Shown one piece after another: positions 17,189-24,191 of a DNA stretch of 47,192 bases; position 1 is the stretch's first letter; the number at the start of each line of letters is the position of its first letter. Both the position numbers and the translations under genes were made by a program. Source of the stretch: an uncultured Prevotella sp. (lineage in GTDB: Bacteria; Bacteroidota; Bacteroidia; Bacteroidales; Bacteroidaceae). The stretch spans positions 1 through 47,192 of the forward strand of contig USJX01000013.1 of assembly GCA_900555035.1 (NCBI GenBank), given 5' to 3'. The notes beneath the pieces are model-generated. The model did no database searches. It was not told the origin of the DNA and saw nothing but the letters and a program-made list of their open reading frames with translations.

Positions 17189-17414
17189 TCTTTCCTAAAC
17201 ATAATAGTAAAGCATTTCTGCCTTTTTGAAAGCAATGCAATTCAATCAAGCAGGCTTCCTATCCAATCAATCCTTTTCCCTAAAAAACTAATACTGTCCT
17301 TATTTAAATCAACATACTAAATCAACAAAAGGAATATTTTATACCTTTAACTAACTTTTAAGAAGACTTGAAGTGGTATTTTACCAATTGTCTTATTACT
17401 GCTTTTTTGAATTC
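17150..17414 (-). ncRNA. Candidate noncoding RNA, about 260 nt
   Basis: This lies inside a 646-bp stretch without protein genes (17036-17681). On the minus strand a TACCTTTG box at 17421-17428 is followed about 230 nt later by a strong intrinsic terminator (17150-17188), and no ORF beyond a few codons lies between. The interval contains a second imperfect hairpin near 17210-17240. No spacing-correct -33 TTTG is present (a TTTG lies 13 bp away instead of about 20), which weakens the promoter. It might be an sRNA or 6S-like RNA; I cannot identify the class. Confidence 0.35.
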
Positions 17415-17575
17415 CGAGTGCAAAGGTAGGCATTTTTTTTTCAAAGTTGTACACCCTAGTAGGCATTAAGTAAACTTTTAAAAAGGCAAAACATCCATAA
17501 CCACCTGATAATCAACACAGGTTAAATCTTAACTATTTTTATCAAAGTAAATGATATTATCTGAAAAGAAATTTG

Positions 17576-17583
17576 TATCTTTG
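17576..17583 (+). promoter_or_regulatory. Probable -7 box of the DUF6377 regulator gene
   Basis: TATCTTTG lies about 100 nt before the start codon. The -33 element is not recognisable. Confidence 0.5.
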
Positions 17584-17603
17584 CACCACAAAATCGACAA
17601 ATA

Positions 17604-17660
17604 GACTATTTTGTCCCCCTTTAGAGACTATTTTGTCCCATTTGGAGACAATTTTATCAT
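17604..17660. repeat. 22-bp-period repeats in the DUF6377 gene leader
   Basis: Units start at 17604 and 17626 (GACTATTTTGTCCC) with a diverged third near 17647 (GACAATTTTATC). They lie in the transcribed leader just before the start codon. Confidence 0.75.
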
Positions 17661-17681
17661 TAACAAAATACTAATAAAAAG

Positions 17682-19367
17682 ATGAAGCAATTGTTTTTTT
17701 TACTTCTTATGCTTATGATGCCACTGCTCACCCAAGGTAAAACCGACGAGAAGAAGCTTCTGGAGCGTATAGATTACATGATTGACAACGACCAGCATTA
17801 TCAAGACATCAAGGAAAAAGAGCTGAAACAGCTGAAACTGCAAGCCATTAAGGCAACAGACAGCAAGACCCGGCTGCTTTTCCTCGACAGCATATACCGT
17901 GCCTACAGCACATACCGCTACGACTCGGCATACGCATATATGAAAAGAGGACTTGAGCTGGCAGAAAAGTGCAAGGATTCATATTACATCACCCTCAACA
18001 AGATAAACCATGCGTCTATACTCTCGGTAAGAGGATTCTATGGCAAGGCCGAAGTCCTGCTCCAGACACTCAACCCAGAAACAATGCCCTACAAACTGAA
18101 GTTATACTATTACTTCACATACGCCTGGATCTATAATTACTGGGAATCATACGCCAAGAATTCTGACTTCGCAGAAGAATTCCGCACCCAAAAGAGGCAT
18201 TACATGGATCTCCTGCTCCAGAATTTCAACGAAGATAGCAGAAACAACGTCTACTACAATTATCTGCTAGGCGAAAGGATCTATATCGATGAACCTACCA
18301 GCAGGAAATCGCTCACACATTTTCTGAAGGCAATGAAAATGTCTCCAGTCAAATCACGCATCCATGCCATGTCGGCATACGGTGCTGCCCGATACTACAA
18401 GTTAACCGGCAAATTCGACCTTTACGAGAAATATCTCGTGGAGGCAGCCGTGAGCGACGGCTTGTGCCAGCTCAAGGAAACGTTAGCACTGCAGAAACTG
18501 GCCTATTACCTCTTTAAAAAGGATGAGAACAACAGCAAACTGGCAGCCAAATACATCCAGCACACCATGGAAGATGCCCAGTTCTTCAACAACCAGCTGC
18601 GCATGATAGAGATTTCACACATCCTGCCAGTCATCGCAACTGCCAACCAGCAGGCTGCCGAGCGTTCACGTGCCCGCATCCTTATAGGCTTCATCACCGT
18701 AAGCGCAGCGCTGATCATCATCCTCATCCTTGCCTTCGTGAACAACCGGCAGAAGAATAAGCTGAAGAAAAACAAGCAGGAGATTGAAGAGCAGAACAAG
18801 AAACAGATAGAGATGAACGGCCAGCTTTCAGAGATGAACGACCAGCTTTCAGAGATGAACTATCAGCTCACCGAACTGAACCAGCAGCTCATAGAAACCA
18901 ACATCAAGCGCGAAACATACTTGCGCCTCTTTATGGACATCAGCGCTGCATACATCAGTAAGCTCGCTGATTATCGCAAACTGGTAAGCCGAAAAATCAA
19001 GGCAAACCAGGCTGCCGACCTGCTGAAGAGTCTCAACACCCACAAGATGGAAGAGGAAGAGACACAGATGTTCTACAACCGTTTCGACAAGGCATTCATG
19101 GAACTGTATCCAGGTTTCGTTACGGAGTTGAACAAGCTCCTGCTGCCAGAAAGCCAGCTGGAGGTGCCAACTACCCACACGCTGACCACGGAAATCCGCA
19201 TCTATGCCTTGATGCGACTGGGCGTAACCGACAGTCAGGAAATAGCCACCCTGCTGCATTACTCCACCCAGACCATCTACAACTACAAGTCGGGCATGAG
19301 AGCAAAGGCGATCAACCGCGATACGTTCGAATCGGATGTCAATCGCCTCTGCCACATTATTATATAG
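17682..19367 (+). CDS. DUF6377-type membrane transcriptional regulator
   Basis: A 561-aa one-component regulator. A signal peptide (1-19) is followed by a periplasmic helical-repeat (TPR-like) sensor at about 25-325 and one transmembrane helix at about 330-351 (ITVSAALIIILILAFV). A cytoplasmic coiled coil (about 355-410) with near-repeats of MNxQLSEM follows, then a C-terminal helix-turn-helix of the LuxR-like kind (SQEIATLLHYSTQTIYNYKSGMR). This architecture is known in Bacteroidota and assigned to DUF6377. It probably senses an envelope signal and binds DNA directly. The gene has its own promoter and a leader with 22-bp repeats. Its target genes are unknown. Confidence 0.82.
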   Translation: MKQLFFLLLMLMMPLLTQGKTDEKKLLERIDYMIDNDQHYQDIKEKELKQLKLQAIKATDSKTRLLFLDSIYRAYSTYRYDSAYAYMKRGLELAEKCKDSYYITLNKINHASILSVRGFYGKAEVLLQTLNPETMPYKLKLYYYFTYAWIYNYWESYAKNSDFAEEFRTQKRHYMDLLLQNFNEDSRNNVYYNYLLGERIYIDEPTSRKSLTHFLKAMKMSPVKSRIHAMSAYGAARYYKLTGKFDLYEKYLVEAAVSDGLCQLKETLALQKLAYYLFKKDENNSKLAAKYIQHTMEDAQFFNNQLRMIEISHILPVIATANQQAAERSRARILIGFITVSAALIIILILAFVNNRQKNKLKKNKQEIEEQNKKQIEMNGQLSEMNDQLSEMNYQLTELNQQLIETNIKRETYLRLFMDISAAYISKLADYRKLVSRKIKANQAADLLKSLNTHKMEEEETQMFYNRFDKAFMELYPGFVTELNKLLLPESQLEVPTTHTLTTEIRIYALMRLGVTDSQEIATLLHYSTQTIYNYKSGMRAKAINRDTFESDVNRLCHIII

Positions 19368-19376
19368 TATTATAAA

Positions 19377-20132
19377 CTAGTCACGGTGTATCACGGTTCC
19401 GTTTGCCTGGTGCGTAGCCAAAACCAGAACTTCGGCTATCTGCACATGCTCAGGGGCACTGGCAGCATAGAAAGCTACATCTGCCACATCATCACCATTC
19501 AATGGTTCGATGCCACGATACACATTGTCGGCACGGCGGGTATCGCCATGGAAACGGACGTTAGAGAAGTTGGTTTCCACCAATCCCGGCTTCACGTTGG
19601 TAACACGCACCTTGGTGTGAGCCACGTCTATGCGCAGACCATCGGTGATGGCCTTCACAGCCGCCTTGGTAGCACAATACACGTTGCCACCCGCATAGGC
19701 AGCATCGCCTGCCACACTGCCGATGTTGATGACATGACCATGATTTCTTCTCACCATCCCCGGTACAATGAGGCGGGTCATGGTGAGCAAGCCCTTGATA
19801 TTGGTATCAATCATCTGATCCCAATCATCAAAATCTCCCTCATACTCAGGTTCCAGACCACGAGCCAATCCGGCATTGTTGATGAGCACATCAATCTTTC
19901 GCCAATCCAGCGGGATGTAATCCACCGCCTTCTTGGCTGCATCACGGTTGCGTACATCGAAGGCTAGAGCCAGCACCTGGATGCCCATACTCTCCAACTG
20001 TTTCTTCAAGATTTCCAACTTACCGGTATTTCTACCCGTAAGAATCAGATTGTAGCCGCCTTGTGCAAAGCGACGTGCGCAAGCCTCGCCTATTCCGCTG
20101 GTTGCGCCGGTAATAAGAGCAATTTTATTCAT
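19377..20132 (-). CDS. SDR-family NAD(P)-dependent oxidoreductase (YdfG-like)
   Basis: A 251-aa classical short-chain dehydrogenase. The cofactor motif TGATSGIGEACA is at about 8-19, NNAGLA at about 85, the catalytic Ser in INIGSVAG and the pair in YCATKAAVK (Tyr-x-x-x-Lys), then VKPGLVETNF. The pattern and length match the YdfG / 3-hydroxy-acid (serine) dehydrogenase group, but substrate cannot be read from sequence. It converges on the DUF6377 gene with a gap of 9 bp, and is followed upstream (20192 on) by a histidine phosphatase gene on the same strand. Confidence 0.9.
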   Translation of the reverse strand: MNKIALITGATSGIGEACARRFAQGGYNLILTGRNTGKLEILKKQLESMGIQVLALAFDVRNRDAAKKAVDYIPLDWRKIDVLINNAGLARGLEPEYEGDFDDWDQMIDTNIKGLLTMTRLIVPGMVRRNHGHVINIGSVAGDAAYAGGNVYCATKAAVKAITDGLRIDVAHTKVRVTNVKPGLVETNFSNVRFHGDTRRADNVYRGIEPLNGDDVADVAFYAASAPEHVQIAEVLVLATHQANGTVIHRD

Positions 20133-20191
20133 GTATTTTGTTACTTTGAACTTTATGATTAGTCTTTGTTTTTTGTGGGGATTCTTCTACT

Positions 20192-20749
20192 TTAAAGTAT
20201 CAGAACTCTCACTTCAGCATTCGCCATTTTCTCTATCTGGTTCATCGGGCGCTTGTAGTAAACACTCTGAATCGCCTTGTTGATGATGCCATGCCCCACG
20301 GCAAGAATCGTCTGGTCGGGATACGCCACCTTGAGCCAGGTAAGGAAGTTCTGGGCTCTCGACTTCATCTTTTCCAAACCCTCGATGTTATCGGGCCAAT
20401 CCTTCGGATCCTTAGGAAGAGAAGGGATGAATTTCCCCGTGAAATCTCCCCAGTCACGCTCTCTAATCAGAGGAGTCGTCACGATATGTGAGAGAATCTC
20501 ATCTTCGGATAATGCATTTCCCAGATGAGGACGGGCGATGATGGCACAGGTCTGCATGCTGCGGTAAAGGTCGCTCGATACGAAGACATCGATGTGGTCG
20601 TTTGCCATCTTCCGGGCCACTTCCTCAGCCTGCTCTATACCCTTTTCATTCAGTCTGCCAGGTGTTTGTCCCTGCATAATTTGCGCTGCGTTATCCACGG
20701 TCTCTCCGTGACGCACAAGATACAAAGTTGTCATATTTTGTTTTTGCAT
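20192..20749 (-). CDS. Histidine phosphatase superfamily protein
   Basis: A 185-aa phosphoglycerate-mutase-like phosphatase. The phosphohistidine motif LVRHGET is near residue 11-17, with the conserved Arg in SSDLYRSMQTC, the acid region in IRERDWGDFTG and the second His in LAVGHGI. The start may be MQKQN at 20749 or MTTLYLVRHGE at 20734; the second begins right at the fold, and a TAATTTTG element at 20751-20758 lies so close that the downstream start is attractive. Substrates of such enzymes vary (phosphosugars, cobalamin precursors), so no specific role is given. Confidence 0.88.
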   Translation of the reverse strand: MQKQNMTTLYLVRHGETVDNAAQIMQGQTPGRLNEKGIEQAEEVARKMANDHIDVFVSSDLYRSMQTCAIIARPHLGNALSEDEILSHIVTTPLIRERDWGDFTGKFIPSLPKDPKDWPDNIEGLEKMKSRAQNFLTWLKVAYPDQTILAVGHGIINKAIQSVYYKRPMNQIEKMANAEVRVLIL

Positions 20750-20844
20750 ACAAAATTACTGATATTTATTGAGAATAAGGAATAAATTGCGTTAAATAAG
20801 ATATAAAAGGTATAGAAAAAACAAGAAATATCAAAATTCTTTTG

Positions 20845-20852
20845 TACTTTTG
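20845..20852 (+). promoter_or_regulatory. Possible -7 box of the DUF308 gene
   Basis: TACTTTTG fits TAnnTTTG; no clear -33 element. The leader would be about 50 nt. Confidence 0.4.
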
Positions 20853-20905
20853 CAATAGGATTCCTATCCGAATTGCAAACATAACATAATAATACATTAA
20901 TAGAA

Positions 20906-21562
20906 ATGAAAGTAATACATAGTTCACTATTCCGCGCCGTATGCGCTATCATCGTGGGCGGACTGCTCATCCAATACAGGGAGCAAACCGTTACATGGAT
21001 TACCATAGCCATTGGCGTACTGTTCTTTCTCTCGGGCGTATTCTCGCTGCTCAGTTATCTGAGTGCCAAGCGAAATTCCGAGAAGATGAAGGGGCAGTAT
21101 CTATATGATGCCCAGGGTAACCACATCGTGGGCATGCGTCCCAACTTCCCGCTGGTGGGAATGGGTTCGCTGATTCTGGGATTGGTCTTGGCGCTGATGC
21201 CAAACGTATTTATTGCCTGGCTGATGTTCATTCTCTCGGCATTGCTGATTATGGGAGCACTCAGCCAGATGGGCACATTGGTTGCTGCTGCCAAGATGGG
21301 CAGAGTGGGAATCGTATATTGGCTGATGCCAACGGCGCTCCTGTTGCTCGGTCTCCTCACCCTCTTCCGTCCTAGCTCCATCGCCTCCGCCCCACTCCTG
21401 GTCATAGGATGGGCCATGCTGGTATATGGTGTGGTAGAAGCCGTAAACACCTTCAAGGTTTCCAACAACCGTAGAAGATGGAAGAAGATGCAGGATATCA
21501 AGACATCCAATTCTCCTTCCGATAAGGTTTACGAGGATGCCACATACATTGAAGAGAAATAA
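20906..21562 (+). CDS. DUF308 (HdeD-like) integral membrane protein
   Basis: A 218-aa protein with six predicted membrane helices in pairs (about 7-27, 31-50, 82-100, 104-122, 136-154, 160-180) and a charged cytoplasmic tail (RRRWKKMQ, then Asp/Glu-rich). The duplicated helix pattern and AIGVLFFLSGVFSLL match DUF308, the family of HdeD acid-resistance protein. Function in this phylum is unknown. It is transcribed divergently from the phosphatase gene and ends at a shared bidirectional terminator with udk. Confidence 0.83.
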   Translation: MKVIHSSLFRAVCAIIVGGLLIQYREQTVTWITIAIGVLFFLSGVFSLLSYLSAKRNSEKMKGQYLYDAQGNHIVGMRPNFPLVGMGSLILGLVLALMPNVFIAWLMFILSALLIMGALSQMGTLVAAAKMGRVGIVYWLMPTALLLLGLLTLFRPSSIASAPLLVIGWAMLVYGVVEAVNTFKVSNNRRRWKKMQDIKTSNSPSDKVYEDATYIEEK

Positions 21563-21618
21563 AAAAGAAAGCTTCAAGCATCAGAAAACAGAATCTGATG
21601 ATTGAAGCTTTTTTATTT
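21561..21618. terminator. Bidirectional terminator between the DUF308 gene and udk
   Basis: Stem AAAGCTTCAA...CATCAG / CTGATG.TTGAAGCTTT, with an A-run on the left and a T-run on the right. Confidence 0.88.
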
Positions 21619-21629
21619 CTATCCGTCGA

Positions 21630-22256
21630 TTAATCCACCAAACCCTCTACATATTTACAGAGGATGCCGATGCCGGTGGCGTTCTCGCCGCCCTGCGGAA
21701 TAATGATGTCGGCATAGCGCTTGGTAGGCTCGATAAACTGCTCGTGCATAGGCTTGAGCACCTTGAGATAACGATCTACCACCATAGAAACGGTTCTGCC
21801 ACGATCAATGGTATCACGCTGGATGTTGCGGATCAGGCGCTCATCAGCATCCGTATCCACAAAAACCTTCAAATCCATCAAATCGCGCAAACGCTTATCT
21901 ACCAGGGTCATGATACCCTCGATGATAACCACAGGCTTAGGCTCCACATGCACCGTTTCCTTTTCACGATTGCATTTAATGTAGCTATAAGTAGGCTGCT
22001 CAATGGCACGACCCGCTCTCAAATCCGCCAACTGCTTGTGCAGCAACTTCCAGTCGAAAGCATCAGGATGATCAAAGTTAATCTGATGACGCTCCTCCTC
22101 GGTCATCTCCGAGGTATCATTATAATAGGAATCCAATGGCACCACAGCCACGAAATCAGGTGGCAAAGCCTCTACCAGTCGCTTCACCACCGTGGTCTTA
22201 CCAGAGCCAGTGCCGCCGGCAATACCAATCACAGTTACTTTATCTAGATTTTCCAT
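21630..22256 (-). CDS. udk: Uridine kinase
   Basis: A 208-aa pyrimidine salvage kinase that phosphorylates uridine and cytidine. The Walker A motif GIAGGTGSGKTT is at about residue 11-22. FDHPDAFDW, the substrate-binding PTYSY and IIEGIMTL are classic Udk signatures, and the lid region RLIRNIQRDTIDRGR is intact. It is the last of three genes in one direction (EEP nuclease, UDG-family protein, udk) with gaps of 35-37 bp, so nucleosides released outside could be trapped by this enzyme inside the cell. Confidence 0.96.
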   Translation of the reverse strand: MENLDKVTVIGIAGGTGSGKTTVVKRLVEALPPDFVAVVPLDSYYNDTSEMTEEERHQINFDHPDAFDWKLLHKQLADLRAGRAIEQPTYSYIKCNREKETVHVEPKPVVIIEGIMTLVDKRLRDLMDLKVFVDTDADERLIRNIQRDTIDRGRTVSMVVDRYLKVLKPMHEQFIEPTKRYADIIIPQGGENATGIGILCKYVEGLVD

Positions 22257-22291
22257 TCTTTCTATTTTTTTACTATAAGATTTCTTATTAA

Positions 22292-22861
22292 CTATAAGAT
22301 TTCCTCAAACATCTTTCGATAGTACTCTGCCTTCTTCTCCACCGCCATCGGATAGGCCCTCGAACTCGAAGGCATGCGATAGAGGCGAAGCCGGCGGTCT
22401 TCAAACTCAAACTCCACAAAACCGCCCATTTCCGGCTTTTCCTTAATCCCGAAATGTTCAGAAAAGATCTTGGTGGCTAGCTGGCCGGCAGTGAGCACCG
22501 CCTTGCACTCGGGCAGCAGCCTCAGCATGCCATCCAAATCAGAAGGCTGCACAATCTGCAGGTCCTTATCCGATGCCGTATTCTTGGTACGTATCACCTG
22601 CTGGGCAGTATCATATATCGCCACACCCTTCTCCTTCAGAAACTCCTTGATGGCATCCAGGCGATACGTCTTGTTCTCCACATCCACGAAATGCAGCTTA
22701 TCACCGAAGTAGATGATGCCGAAGATTCGCCACATATCATTCTGAAAGTTAGGATAATACCAAGGCATGCACCATCGCTTCTCCGAAGGTGGAAACGTGC
22801 CGAGCATCAGCAACTTGGCATTGCCCGGCAACCAAGGTTCAAAAGGATGATTCTCAACCAT
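22292..22861 (-). CDS. Uracil-DNA glycosylase superfamily protein
   Basis: A 189-aa protein of the UDG fold, closest in pattern to the MUG-like group widespread in Bacteroidota. The N-terminal motif LLMLGTFPPSEKRW corresponds to motif I, with a family-typical region PWYYPNFQNDMWRIFG, and MPSSSRAYPM to the C-terminal DNA-binding motif II. In motif I a Pro-rich loop without the catalytic Asp of family-1 UDG suggests a different mismatch specificity. It lies between an exported nuclease gene and udk with short gaps. Cytoplasmic repair role expected; substrate not known. Confidence 0.8.
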   Translation of the reverse strand: MVENHPFEPWLPGNAKLLMLGTFPPSEKRWCMPWYYPNFQNDMWRIFGIIYFGDKLHFVDVENKTYRLDAIKEFLKEKGVAIYDTAQQVIRTKNTASDKDLQIVQPSDLDGMLRLLPECKAVLTAGQLATKIFSEHFGIKEKPEMGGFVEFEFEDRRLRLYRMPSSSRAYPMAVEKKAEYYRKMFEEIL

Positions 22862-22862
22862 T

Positions 22863-22897
22863 CAGCTGTTAACTATAAACTCTTAACTATCAACTAA
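22863..22897. repeat. Degenerate boundary repeat (TTAACTATAAACTC type)
   Basis: Short repeated blocks (GTTAACTATAAACTC, TTAACTATCAAC) fill the gap between two genes. The reverse complement of the same motif fills 46345-46404. Confidence 0.6.
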
Positions 22898-22898
22898 A

Positions 22899-23972
22899 TC
22901 AAAGCTTTTCCTTCACCAGATACAATACCACTGGCAGGTGGTCGCTGTAGCCATTGAGCCATCTGCCACCAGCCTTGGTTCTCAGAGGCGAACCCTTATA
23001 CTGACCCTCCTGCTGGATGAGATAGTCTCTGCGGAACACGTGGTTCTTCCAAAACTTCAGGCTAGAGTAATCCTTCTTCTTCGCATCCTTGTTCAGCAGG
23101 TTAGGAGTCATCACAATCTGGTCGAAAAGATTCCAGCTGCCATTGTAGAACAAGGTACCCTTGCCCTCCTTTGCCAGAATATTATACCAAGGATTATACA
23201 TGTCGCCCTCGCCCACCTGCGAAATCTCAGGCTTCGCACGGAGCACCTCATGCATACTCTTATCCGTAGGGTCATCGTTCATATCACCCATCACGAAAAC
23301 CTTCATCTCCGGGTTTTCTCTGAGCAGACTGTCCTTCACCACCTTGGTCTGGCGCGCACCGCTCTCACGATAGAACGGACCCGAGAAACGGCTTGGCCAG
23401 TGGCACACAATCACAGCCACATCGTCGCCCGCCATCTCGCCACGCACCGTCAGGAAGCCACGGGTCTTGAAGGCAGAATCCTTTGCCAGTTCCTGCACGT
23501 AAGGCACCAGCTTCACGTTCTTCACCGTGAAGAGGGCAGGATTGTAGAGCAGGGCACAGTCGATGCCACGCTTGTCAGGACCCTCGATGTGGCAGAACTG
23601 CATGTTGCGCGCCTTGAGCGGAGGCTGGGCGGTGAGATCCTTCAGCACGTTGGCATTCTCCACCTCGGCAAGACCGATGAAGGCGCAGCCCACGCCAGGG
23701 AGCACATCCGTACCCATATCAGCCAGGGCACGCGACATGTTCTTCAACTTACTCGTATATTTCATACCGTTCCAGCCCTTGGCAGGCAGATATTCATAAT
23801 CGTTCTTACCCGCATCGTGGCAAGTATCGAAAAGATTCTCCTGATTATAGAATCCCACAGCATACACCTGAAACTGTTTTCCTCCGGCAGCTGCAGTCTT
23901 TTTCTTCTGAGCTGAAGCGCCCAAGCCAATCAACATCAGCAGGGCAGCCAAAAACCATACTTGTCTTTTCAT
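22899..23972 (-). CDS. Exported endonuclease/exonuclease/phosphatase (EEP) family protein
   Basis: A 357-aa secreted protein with a signal peptide (1-21, ending GLGASAQ). The EEP metal-dependent phosphodiesterase fold shows its motifs in order: FYNQENLFD, FIGLAEVEN (metal Glu), VCHWPSRF (His), VMGDMNDDP (Asp-x-Asn) and the terminal GYSDHLPV (Asp-His pair). Family members act as DNases or phospholipases. In exported Bacteroidota members close to TonB receptors a nuclease role is most plausible. It is divergent from the TonB receptor gene (219 bp apart) and heads a unit with the UDG-like gene and udk. Confidence 0.9.
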   Translation of the reverse strand: MKRQVWFLAALLMLIGLGASAQKKKTAAAGGKQFQVYAVGFYNQENLFDTCHDAGKNDYEYLPAKGWNGMKYTSKLKNMSRALADMGTDVLPGVGCAFIGLAEVENANVLKDLTAQPPLKARNMQFCHIEGPDKRGIDCALLYNPALFTVKNVKLVPYVQELAKDSAFKTRGFLTVRGEMAGDDVAVIVCHWPSRFSGPFYRESGARQTKVVKDSLLRENPEMKVFVMGDMNDDPTDKSMHEVLRAKPEISQVGEGDMYNPWYNILAKEGKGTLFYNGSWNLFDQIVMTPNLLNKDAKKKDYSSLKFWKNHVFRRDYLIQQEGQYKGSPLRTKAGGRWLNGYSDHLPVVLYLVKEKL

Positions 23973-24047
23973 AATTCTTTCTCGATTCTTTCTCGTTTTA
24001 CACTTGTTTTACACTCGTTTAACATGTATTTAATCAATTTATAACCG

Positions 24048-24055
24048 CAAAGATA
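24048..24055 (-). promoter_or_regulatory. Possible -7 box of the EEP nuclease gene
   Basis: TATCTTTG on the minus strand, about 80 nt before the start. No -33 TTTG at the right distance. Confidence 0.4.
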
Positions 24056-24191
24056 ACATAAATATCGCAAAAAACGCTGCGAAAATGGAGAAAAATTCAT
24101 TTTTAGTAAAATTTTAACTAAAATATCTTCCGATATTCAAAAATTTTGTGTTACTTTGCACTTGTACATATATTATTAACTTATACAGACT

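Noticed and set aside
24121..24190. Good consensus promoter for the TonB receptor gene
   Set aside because: Only TTACTTTG is present, one base off the TAnnTTTG pattern and without a -33 match, so it was not listed as a feature.
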